From JAGHEK01 sp044426235 (GTDB lineage Bacteria > Bacillota > Clostridia > Peptostreptococcales > Peptostreptococcaceae): 64,000 nt of DNA. Under the pieces are notes generated by a model, which saw only the letters and a program-made list of their open reading frames with translations, was not told the origin of the DNA and did no database searches. The stretch covers positions 1 through 64,000 of the forward strand of contig JAWXUS010000005.1 of NCBI GenBank assembly GCA_044426235.1, written 5' to 3'. Of this stretch, positions 36,145 to 43,785 are shown piece after piece. Position 1 is the stretch's first letter, and the number at the start of each line of letters is the position of its first letter. The position numbers and the translations under genes are program-made.

Positions 36145-36501
36145 ATGGCAAGAGTTAAAAAAGCTATGAACGCTCGTAAAAAGCACAAAAAAGTATTAAA
36201 ACTTGCAAAAGGATATATAGGAGCAAGAAGTAAATTATTCAGACCTGCAAATACTTTCGTAATGAAGGCATTAAAGAATGCTTATATAGGAAGAAAGTTA
36301 AAGAAGAGAGATTACAGAAAACTTTGGATACAAAGAATAAATGCTGGAACTAGAGCTCACGGATTATCTTACTCAAGATTTATGAACGGACTTAAGTTAT
36401 CAGGAATAGAAGTTAACAGAAAAATGTTAGCTGAAATGGCTATACATGACGAAAATGGTTTCGCTAAATTAGTAGAAGTTGCTAAGTCAAAGTTAGCTTA
36501 A
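36145..36501 (+). CDS. rplT: 50S ribosomal protein L20
   Basis: A 118-residue, basic RNA-binding protein. It has the family segments MARVKKAMNARKKHKKVLKLAKGY and RDYRKLWIQRINAG. Besides its structural role in early 50S assembly it is the expected repressor acting on the leader at 35182-35305. AGGAGG precedes the start. The operon ends in a strong terminator. Confidence 0.98.
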   Translation: MARVKKAMNARKKHKKVLKLAKGYIGARSKLFRPANTFVMKALKNAYIGRKLKKRDYRKLWIQRINAGTRAHGLSYSRFMNGLKLSGIEVNRKMLAEMAIHDENGFAKLVEVAKSKLA

Positions 36502-36503
36502 TT

Positions 36504-36538
36504 AAAAAAGTGTAGATATTATATCTACACTTTTTTTG
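36504..36538. terminator. Bidirectional terminator between rplT and the surface-like locus
   Basis: A perfect stem AAAAAAGTGTAGATA / TATCTACACTTTTTT with T-runs on both strands, between convergent genes. Confidence 0.92.
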
Positions 36539-36540
36539 TG

Positions 36541-38745
36541 TTATAAACTAAATTTATTTCTTGGTGTATATTTGTATGAGTAAGGGTTTATTGATTGATT
36601 ACTACAACTCATACCATAGTTTGGTATTTGGTTTGAATGTCCTACATTCGGTATTAAGCTAGAGCTACAACTTGAATCAGGATTACAATCACAAGGTTTA
36701 TGAGTATCTTCTTCTATACAACTTGGAAGGATAGATGATGGTAGAGTAATTTTTTTAACTAATTCTAGTAAGAACTCTTTCCACTCACATACTATTTTGA
36801 ATAAGCACATTAATTTGTGTCCAAATTCTTCTTCTAAAAGAGTCAATAGCTTATCTCTAAATGGTTCACAAAACATTGTATAATTAAATATTAAGTCAAT
36901 CATTTCAACTGTGACAACTAGATATATACTAGTGTTTAATAATAATGTTATTATTGATGCAAAAGTATCAGCAGTTGTTAATTCAGAAACAGATATTAAA
37001 GAACTTATTTCTACTAATGATGCTAATAATTCAGAATAAGCATTTAATTTTTCAAGAGTACAAGCGCTTAAATCCGAGTGAAGTGCAATTTGTGTATCAA
37101 TATAGCTTTTTCTATCTATTAATAATGATTTGAATTCATCTATTGCATCATTTATTGAAGATGGAAGACTTTCACAGTCTAAATTTACTAAAGTATCGTT
37201 TATAAAATCTGTAAAATCTGTAGCAAATTCAGGTTCAATATCATTTACTTCTATAGAATTAGTATTTGAAACTGAATACATAACATTTAATCCACCTGCT
37301 ATTGGGTTGAATGTGTAGTCAAAAGTCGCTGTTGCATCAACTGCAGTAGTTTCTCTAGTAAGAGAATTTTCAACGTTTTCATCATCAGTTGAATATATAG
37401 CATTAAATCTTATTTCATGTTCGCCACCAGCTGATAAATCACTTAAGCTATATGCATTTTGTAAAGTAGCAGTTGATTTTAATACATCATTAACATATAC
37501 ACTACCTACAACTACAGAAAGATTTTCAGATAAAGCTTTTGTGAAACTTATCTCTTTCATAGGTTGAACAGGATTATCATTTTTTATTTTAACAGTATAT
37601 GTGAACTCTTTATCAGGTGTTATAATATCAACAGAAGACTCAATAGTAGGTGTTATTTCTGGTAATTCAATTTTTTGGATAGTTACTTCATCTAATGCGA
37701 AGCTATTAACTTTTTGTGCAGCATTATCACTTTTAATTTCAAAAGTTAATGAAGTATAATCTTTCGTATAAACGTTACTACCTATTTGTATCCATATTGG
37801 TGATACTTCACTTGATAATAAAGAAAAATCTAAATCTCCATCTTCATGAAGTATTTCATCTCCAGATTTAACGTTTAATAATATTTTATTACTTGAAGCT
37901 GTATCTGATACAGTTAAGTTACATACCCAAGCAGATAAGAAGTAGTTAGAATTTGGTTCAACATCAATTGTAGTAGAGAATATAGTACTTTTTACTGCAT
38001 CCGGATTTATTACTGCAATTGCACCCATTTCATTTTTTTCATTCCTATCACATATAGGCCAATAATCTGTGTTATCAAATATATTTACAACACACCATTC
38101 ACCATCAGCTAAGGTAGTGTCATTATTTAAATTAATATCAGCATTATATACCATTGAACTTCCAATATTCTCAATTTCATCAGAATATGGTAAAATTGAA
38201 TTTGCATTAGAACCTTGATCCATTAAACCAAAAGTACCTTGGTAAGCATTTTCTATTAAGTTATCACTAACAATAGTTAAGTTTGAAGTGTCTATTGCAG
38301 AATGAGTAGTATATGCTTGATAAAAATTGTTATTTTCATAGATATTATCCTCTAGAGCCTCAACAGTAAATGTTGTAGGAGAAATTGCTACTATTGTACT
38401 TGTGTCTACAGGAATTTCTAATGATAATGTTTCGTTAAGGAATTCAATTGATGGTATAGAAGCTGAAATACCATCATCCGGTAGTGGAGCCCAATCATCA
38501 ACACCGACTATAATTTCACCTGTTTCTATGTCTGTTCCATCGTCATCAAATGTTTCTACCAATCTATAATTACCAGGATCTATATCTTCAAAGCTAAAGC
38601 TACCATCTGAATCTGTTTTTCCAACTACATATGATTGTTGTTCTTCGGATATTAAAGTAACTACAACACCAGGTATTGGAGTTGAATTTTCACCTGATTT
38701 TTCTCTTGATGGGTCATAATATACAGTACCCCAAATTGAAGCCAT
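36541..38745 (-). CDS. Signal-less multidomain surface-like protein with shared helical module
   Basis: A 734-residue protein of unknown function. Domains in order: an SdrD/Cna-B-like beta domain (about 1-90; IPGVVVTL, DGSFSFEDIDPGNYRLVE), a jelly-roll-like region (about 115-360), a DUF11-like beta domain (about 365-500), a helical module (about 508-670) and a cysteine-rich tail (about 675-725). The helical module is homologous to the whole 176-residue protein encoded just upstream, sharing TDFIN.TL..LDC, L.NTS and an EWK-type motif. Surface-type domains normally follow a signal peptide, but MASIWGTVYYDPS has none, and there is no LPXTG or SLH anchor. Export by another route or release from a mother cell, as for spore-surface proteins, is possible. 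AGGAGG precedes the ATG. Confidence 0.75.
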   Translation of the reverse strand: MASIWGTVYYDPSREKSGENSTPIPGVVVTLISEEQQSYVVGKTDSDGSFSFEDIDPGNYRLVETFDDDGTDIETGEIIVGVDDWAPLPDDGISASIPSIEFLNETLSLEIPVDTSTIVAISPTTFTVEALEDNIYENNNFYQAYTTHSAIDTSNLTIVSDNLIENAYQGTFGLMDQGSNANSILPYSDEIENIGSSMVYNADINLNNDTTLADGEWCVVNIFDNTDYWPICDRNEKNEMGAIAVINPDAVKSTIFSTTIDVEPNSNYFLSAWVCNLTVSDTASSNKILLNVKSGDEILHEDGDLDFSLLSSEVSPIWIQIGSNVYTKDYTSLTFEIKSDNAAQKVNSFALDEVTIQKIELPEITPTIESSVDIITPDKEFTYTVKIKNDNPVQPMKEISFTKALSENLSVVVGSVYVNDVLKSTATLQNAYSLSDLSAGGEHEIRFNAIYSTDDENVENSLTRETTAVDATATFDYTFNPIAGGLNVMYSVSNTNSIEVNDIEPEFATDFTDFINDTLVNLDCESLPSSINDAIDEFKSLLIDRKSYIDTQIALHSDLSACTLEKLNAYSELLASLVEISSLISVSELTTADTFASIITLLLNTSIYLVVTVEMIDLIFNYTMFCEPFRDKLLTLLEEEFGHKLMCLFKIVCEWKEFLLELVKKITLPSSILPSCIEEDTHKPCDCNPDSSCSSSLIPNVGHSNQIPNYGMSCSNQSINPYSYKYTPRNKFSL

Positions 38746-38767
38746 AAAAAACCTCCTTGTTATTTTA

Positions 38768-38785
38768 GTAGATAAGACTATCTAC
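38768..38785 (-). other. Intercistronic hairpin in the surface-like locus
   Basis: Stem GTAGATA / TATCTAC with a 4-nt loop between the two minus-strand genes, with no T-run downstream. It may be a processing or stability element that sets the ratio of the small to the large protein. Confidence 0.45.
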
Positions 38786-38813
38786 ATTAAAAATTTATTT
38801 GAATTTATATTTA

Positions 38814-39344
38814 TTAAAGTTCTAAAGAACTTATATCAGAAGAAATTTCATTTATCCAATACATCAATAAATCTTTCCAAGCATACAATATTTTTTGAAG
38901 TAATCCTAATTTTTCTTCAACGCATTTATTAAGAAAAGTATCTATTGAATTACCTATTTCTTCACATAATTCATCATTAGCTATATCTGTCCCAATAAGT
39001 GTTTCTAGTATTTCAACTAACATAAGAGAAGTGTTTATAAGGATTAATATAACATCAGTTAATAAAGTATCATTTACAGCATCAGTTATAGTGAAAGAAT
39101 CAAGCATTTTTTTAAGGCTAGATAGATATTCATTAAATCTACTTAGATTAGTAGCCATATCTTCAGTTACACTCTCAGAGGCCATAATTTCTTCAATGTT
39201 TATTATTATTTCATTTATTAACGTAGCAAAATAACCTAAAGCCTCATCAATTTGAGTATTTAAATCACCGCTACAATCTAATTCTAATAAAGTTGCATTT
39301 ATAAAATCAGTTAAACTTGTAACATTTTGTATTAAACTATTCAT
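38814..39344 (-). CDS. Small helical protein homologous to the module of the 734-residue protein
   Basis: A 176-residue, acidic, helix-rich protein without signal peptide or clear transmembrane helix. Nearly its full length aligns with residues about 508-670 of the next protein: TDFINATLLELDC matches TDFINDTLVNLDC, ILINTSLMLVEILE matches LLLNTSIYLVVTVE, and YAWKDLLMYWINEIS matches CEWKEFLLELVKKIT. The cysteine in LDC is shared. GAAAGGAG lies properly before the ATG. It is upstream in the presumed operon, so it may be made in excess over the large protein, for example as a partner or main subunit. No function is known to me. Confidence 0.75.
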   Translation of the reverse strand: MNSLIQNVTSLTDFINATLLELDCSGDLNTQIDEALGYFATLINEIIINIEEIMASESVTEDMATNLSRFNEYLSSLKKMLDSFTITDAVNDTLLTDVILILINTSLMLVEILETLIGTDIANDELCEEIGNSIDTFLNKCVEEKLGLLQKILYAWKDLLMYWINEISSDISSLEL

Positions 39345-39511
39345 TAAAAACTCCTTTCTAAACGTTTTAATATATTTTATGTATGAGTGAATATTTTGTG
39401 ATTGAAATGTATTAAAATAATCATATTTTATTAAATACTATTAGATAGGTTGATATATAATACTTTTTAGAATATAATAAAAATATTTCTATAATTTAAA
39501 GGAGGAGTAAC

Positions 39512-40888
39512 TTGAAGTATCTTTTAAACATTTTATCAAATAGATTTAATAAAATGAATCCAGGTCAAGTTATGGTTATTGGATTTTTATCAATGATTTT
39601 AATTGGTGCTACAATACTTAACTTACCAATTTCAACTAAAAGTGGTCAAAGTATAGGGTTTTTAGATGCATTATTTACTGCAACGTCTGCAATTTGTGTT
39701 ACAGGACTTGTTGTTGTTGATACTGCTACTTATTGGTCTACATTTGGTCAAATTGTAATAATTACTATGATTCAAATTGGTGGACTTGGATTTATGTCGA
39801 TTACAACTATGATTGCAATAATAATTAAGAAAAGAATAAATCTAAAAGAAAGACTTTTAATTCAAGAATCACTAAACCAATTTAATTTATCAGGGTTAGT
39901 TAAATTGACTAGATATATTTTACTCACTACATTTTTAATTGAAGGTATTGGAGCATTATTATTATCATTAGTGTTTGTTCCTGAATTTGGGTTTATAAAG
40001 GGGATTGGGTATAGTATATTCCATTCAATTTCGGCATTTTGTAATGCAGGATTTGATTTAATGGGGACTGTTAGTGGAGAATTTTCATCAATTACATATT
40101 TCCACGAAAATACATTATTTATATTAACAATATCAATGCTTATAATTCTTGGAGGACTTGGTTTTCCAGTTATATTAGATATTGTAAAAGAAAAGAAATA
40201 TGAGAAATTAAATATTCATTCAAAAGTTGTTTTAGTTAGTACTATATCATTAATAGCAATTGGAATGGTATTTATCTTACTTCTTGAATATAATAACCCT
40301 GAAACTCTTGCCAATATGAGCATAAAAGATATAATACTTAGTTCGTTTTTCCAATCAGTAACAACTAGAACTGCAGGATTTAATAGTATTGATCTTAGTT
40401 TAATGAGAGAGAGCACTCTATTTTTAATGGTTATGTTTATGTTTATCGGTTCATCTCCGGGATCTACAGGTGGTGGAATAAAAACTACAACTATAGCTGT
40501 TTTAATACTTTCAGTTCGTTCATTGATTTATGGAAAAGAAGACGTTGAAATATATAATAGAAGGCTTGCAACAGGAGTTATTAGAAAATCATTAGCGATA
40601 TTTTTAATAGGGGTTGTTATTAGTGTTCTTGGGACATTTATAATTTCAATTACAGAGCCACATTTTACTCTTTTAGAGGCAGGTTTTGAAGTTGTATCAT
40701 CTATTGCAACTGTAGGACTTAGTATTGGCGGAAGTTCAACACTTAGTACTGCTGGAAAAGTATTTATAATTACTCTTATGTTTATGGGTAGAGTAGGTAC
40801 ATTAACTATTTTTATGGCACTTGCATCAAGAAATAATAGAAAAAAATCGATTATAAGATACCCTGAAGGTAAAATTATAGTTGGTTAA
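39512..40888 (+). CDS. ktrB: KtrB/TrkH-type potassium channel subunit
   Basis: A 458-residue membrane K+ transporter with four M-P-M repeats. The four selectivity-filter loops are visible as SAICVTGLV, SAFCNAGFD, TTRTAGFNS and SIATVGLSI, each with the conserved glycine. The start is TTG at 39512 after AAAGGAGG. The RCK-domain partner is encoded 27 nt downstream. The 167-nt gap to the divergent gene holds a TATAAT (39456-39461) but no recognised riboswitch. Confidence 0.95.
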   Translation: MKYLLNILSNRFNKMNPGQVMVIGFLSMILIGATILNLPISTKSGQSIGFLDALFTATSAICVTGLVVVDTATYWSTFGQIVIITMIQIGGLGFMSITTMIAIIIKKRINLKERLLIQESLNQFNLSGLVKLTRYILLTTFLIEGIGALLLSLVFVPEFGFIKGIGYSIFHSISAFCNAGFDLMGTVSGEFSSITYFHENTLFILTISMLIILGGLGFPVILDIVKEKKYEKLNIHSKVVLVSTISLIAIGMVFILLLEYNNPETLANMSIKDIILSSFFQSVTTRTAGFNSIDLSLMRESTLFLMVMFMFIGSSPGSTGGGIKTTTIAVLILSVRSLIYGKEDVEIYNRRLATGVIRKSLAIFLIGVVISVLGTFIISITEPHFTLLEAGFEVVSSIATVGLSIGGSSTLSTAGKVFIITLMFMGRVGTLTIFMALASRNNRKKSIIRYPEGKIIVG

Positions 40889-40915
40889 AAATTTTATATA
40901 TAGAAAGGTAAAATT

Positions 40916-41572
40916 ATGAAACAATATATAGTAATAGGTTGTGGGAGATTTGGATCATCAGTTGCAACGACTATGCATCTTTTAGGGCATCAAGTTATGG
41001 TAATTGATAAAAATGAAGAAGTTATTCAAAATATATCAGAAAAAGTTACACACGCAGTAATTGGAGATATATCAGATGAACAAGTTTTAAGATCTATTGG
41101 AATAGGAAATTTTGACGTTGCAGTAGTTGCGATTGGTGGAGATATTAGAGCATCAATTATGGCAACAATTCTTGCAAAAGAATCTGGCGTTAAAAAGGTA
41201 ATTTGTAAAGCAAAAGATGAGCTTCAAGGAAAAGTATTATATAAAATTGGTGCAGATAGAGTAGTTTTCCCTGAAAGAGATATGGGAGTTAAAGTTGCCC
41301 ATAATTTAGTTTCTCACAATATTTTAGATCATATAGAACTTGATCCAAAATACTCAATAGTTGAAATTGTAACTCCTCAGTCTTGGGTTGGAAAGAGTCT
41401 TATAGAACTTGATTTGAGAGTAAAATATGAAATAAGTGTTTTAGCTTTAAAACAAGGTAAAGAAATTGATGTTACACCATCACCAAATAAAAAGCTTGAA
41501 ACTGGAACTATAATGGTTATCCTTGGGCCAAGTAATAGCATAAGTAATTTAACTCACGATGATGAAGAATAA
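40916..41572 (+). CDS. ktrA: KtrA/TrkA regulatory RCK subunit
   Basis: A 218-residue cytosolic gating ring subunit for KtrB. The RCK-N Rossmann fold shows GCGRFGSSVA and a DKNEE acidic end to strand 2; the RCK-C domain (about 140-218) closes the protein. Nucleotides bind the first domain, and in many Firmicutes c-di-AMP binds the second. The adjoining ktrB confirms the assignment. Confidence 0.96.
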   Translation: MKQYIVIGCGRFGSSVATTMHLLGHQVMVIDKNEEVIQNISEKVTHAVIGDISDEQVLRSIGIGNFDVAVVAIGGDIRASIMATILAKESGVKKVICKAKDELQGKVLYKIGADRVVFPERDMGVKVAHNLVSHNILDHIELDPKYSIVEIVTPQSWVGKSLIELDLRVKYEISVLALKQGKEIDVTPSPNKKLETGTIMVILGPSNSISNLTHDDEE

Positions 41573-41590
41573 ATTTGAAAAGAGGAAAAA

Positions 41591-42376
41591 ATGTTTATAA
41601 ATTCAAAAGATAACGACAAAATAAAATATACAAAATCTCTACTTAAAACTAAAACTAGAAATAAAGATAAAAAGTTTATTGTTGAAGGATATAGAATTTT
41701 AACTTTGGCTATTGAATGTAGTGCTTTAATTGATTACGTTTTTATAAATGAAGATTTTGAAAATAAAGAAGAACATAAAACTTTAATTAAGGATTTAGAA
41801 AAATTAAAAGTAGCAGTTTATAAAACTACAAACAAGTTATTTGAAGAGTTTTGTGACACTAAAAATACTCAAGGGGTTATTGGTGTTGTTAAGTTTAATC
41901 CTAAAAATGAAAATGAACTTTCAAAAGATGATAGATTCGTTTTAGTTTTAGATAGAATTCAAGATCCTGGAAATATGGGGACTATAATAAGAACTGCAGA
42001 TGCTTGCGGAATTGATAGTATAGTTTTAATAAAAGGGTGCGTAGACATTTATAATCCTAAAGTTATAAGATCTACTATGGGTTCGATATTCGATATGAAT
42101 ATAGTTAGTTTAGATGAAGAAGATGCTATTAAAATGATTAAAAAGAATGATTTTAAGATAGTTAGTAGCTATTTGGATACAGAAAACTTCTATAATGATA
42201 TAGAATATGATTATAAAAGTGCATTAGTAATTGGAAATGAAGCTAATGGAATTAGTCAAAATATAATTGATAACTCTGATACTTTAGTAAAGATCCCGAT
42301 ATATGGAAAAGCAGAGTCGTTAAATGCTGGAATTAGTGCAGCTATATTGATGTATGAAATAAAAAAATATATCTAA
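41591..42376 (+). CDS. TrmH/SpoU-family RNA 2'-O-methyltransferase
   Basis: A 261-residue SPOUT methyltransferase, probably acting on 23S rRNA. An N-terminal substrate-binding domain (about 1-95) precedes the knotted catalytic domain with motif 1 LDRIQDPGNMGTIIRTADACG, motif 2 ALVIGNEANGIS and motif 3 IPIYGKAESLNAGISAAILMYE. A gene of this type directly before pheST is common in Firmicutes. The RNA target nucleotide cannot be deduced here. Confidence 0.93.
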   Translation: MFINSKDNDKIKYTKSLLKTKTRNKDKKFIVEGYRILTLAIECSALIDYVFINEDFENKEEHKTLIKDLEKLKVAVYKTTNKLFEEFCDTKNTQGVIGVVKFNPKNENELSKDDRFVLVLDRIQDPGNMGTIIRTADACGIDSIVLIKGCVDIYNPKVIRSTMGSIFDMNIVSLDEEDAIKMIKKNDFKIVSSYLDTENFYNDIEYDYKSALVIGNEANGISQNIIDNSDTLVKIPIYGKAESLNAGISAAILMYEIKKYI

Positions 42377-42382
42377 AATTTT

Positions 42383-42411
42383 ATTTTAAATTTTGGGAAA
42401 TGTGTTATAAT
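42383..42411 (+). promoter_or_regulatory. Promoter of the pheST T-box transcript
   Basis: TGTTATAAT (42403-42411) is a TGn-extended -10; the -35 is weak. It lies about 40 nt before the T-box stem I. Confidence 0.5.
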
Positions 42412-42449
42412 AATATATTATAACAATTACAATTAAAACTTTAATATAT

Positions 42450-42677
42450 AAAAACTATGATAGAGAAAAGTATTTTGATTTAACTTAGATACAGAGAAAA
42501 ATACATTGGTGAGAGTATTTTCTAAGACTTCAAAAGAAGTTCCCTCTTGAGTTTAAAGCTGAAATAGTAGTAGGCTTTGACGTTTAGCGCGTTAAGTTAA
42601 TTGAGGTGGCTTTTTTAAGTAACTAGGGTGGTACCGCGAAATAATTTTCGTCCCTAGAGAATTAAAGGGCTTTTTTT
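42450..42677 (+). promoter_or_regulatory. T-box riboswitch controlling pheST
   Basis: The 373-nt gap before pheS holds a tRNA-sensing T-box. The conserved T-box sequence AGGGTGGTACCGCG lies at 42625-42638, followed by the competing terminator (CCCT / AGGG and a T-run ending near 42677). Stem I contains the GGTGAGAG element near 42508. On its 3' side, directly before the basal helix strand CCTCT, the triplet TTC (42540-42542) is in the specifier position, matching a phenylalanine codon. Uncharged tRNA-Phe should stabilise the antiterminator and allow pheST expression. Confidence 0.95.
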
Positions 42678-42749
42678 GTGTAAAAATTAAAATTAATTTT
42701 TAATTGATTTATAACTATAAATTATTATTTAGTAAGAAAGGGTGATAAT

Positions 42750-43769
42750 ATGCAAGAAAAATTACTTAATCTACAAACTGTAGCATTAGAAGAAGTTAAT
42801 AAATGCTTAGATATTCAAGAAGTTGAAAACTTAAGAATAAAATACTTAGGTAAAAAGGGTGAGATAACTTCAATCCTTAAAGAAATGGGTAAATTATCTC
42901 AAGATGAAAGACCTGTAATTGGAAAGGTTGCAAATGAAGTTAGAGAGGCTATAGAAGAAAGTATATCTTCAAAAAAAGATGAGCTTAAAACTATTGAAAA
43001 AAATAAAAAATTACTTGAAGAAGTAATAGATGTTACTATGCCTGCAAAAGAAATTAAGGTTGGTAGACTTCATCCAATATCTCAAATAATAGATGAAGTA
43101 AGTGAAATATTTATGGGAATGGGATTCTCAATAGCAGAAGGACCAGAAGTTGAAACTGTTGAAAATAACTTTGATGCACTTAATGCACCAAAAGACCATC
43201 CATCAAGAGATATGAGTGATACTTTCTATGTAAATAGTGATTTATTACTTAGAACTCAAACTTCTCCAGTTCAAATTAGAACTATGAAAAATAGTGAATT
43301 ACCTCTTAAAGTAATTTCTCCAGGAAGATGCTTTAGATTTGATGCACCAGATGCAACTCATTCTCCAATGTTTCATCAAATAGAGGGGTTAGTGGTTGGA
43401 AAAGATATAACAATGGCACAACTTAAAGGAACTCTAAATATGTTTGTTAAAAAGTTATTTGGAGATCACACAAAAACTAAGTTTAGACCACATAACTTCC
43501 CATTCACAGAGCCTAGTGCAGAAGTTGATGTTACTTGTTTTAAGTGTCAAGGAGCAGGGTGTTCTATGTGTAAGGGAGAAGGTTGGATAGAAATACTTGG
43601 AGCTGGAATGGTTCATCCAAACGTTCTTAGAAATTGTGGAATAGATCCTGAAGTTTATAGTGGATTTGCTTTTGGTATGGGAGTAGATAGAATAACTATG
43701 CTTAAGTATGAAATAGATGATATAAGATTATTATTTGAAAATAATATAAAGTTCTTAGAACAATTTTAA
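42750..43769 (+). CDS. pheS: Phenylalanyl-tRNA synthetase alpha chain
   Basis: A 339-residue catalytic subunit of the alpha2-beta2 enzyme that charges tRNA-Phe. An N-terminal coiled-coil (about 1-85) binds tRNA. Class II motifs are present, with motif 2 around ISPGRCFRFDAPDATHSPMFHQ and motif 3 with FAFGMGVDRITML. It is preceded by the T-box and followed 16 nt later by pheT. Confidence 0.98.
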   Translation: MQEKLLNLQTVALEEVNKCLDIQEVENLRIKYLGKKGEITSILKEMGKLSQDERPVIGKVANEVREAIEESISSKKDELKTIEKNKKLLEEVIDVTMPAKEIKVGRLHPISQIIDEVSEIFMGMGFSIAEGPEVETVENNFDALNAPKDHPSRDMSDTFYVNSDLLLRTQTSPVQIRTMKNSELPLKVISPGRCFRFDAPDATHSPMFHQIEGLVVGKDITMAQLKGTLNMFVKKLFGDHTKTKFRPHNFPFTEPSAEVDVTCFKCQGAGCSMCKGEGWIEILGAGMVHPNVLRNCGIDPEVYSGFAFGMGVDRITMLKYEIDDIRLLFENNIKFLEQF

Positions 43770-43785
43770 TTTAGGAGGAAAATAA

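Noticed and set aside
39345..39420. Sporulation-sigma promoter for the surface-like locus
   Set aside because: On the minus strand CATACATAAAAT looks partly like a sigma-E or sigma-K -10, but the final bases and any -35 partner do not fit.
39345..39511. c-di-AMP riboswitch before ktrB
   Set aside because: The gap is short and shared with a divergent gene, and I see no ydaO-type conserved core.
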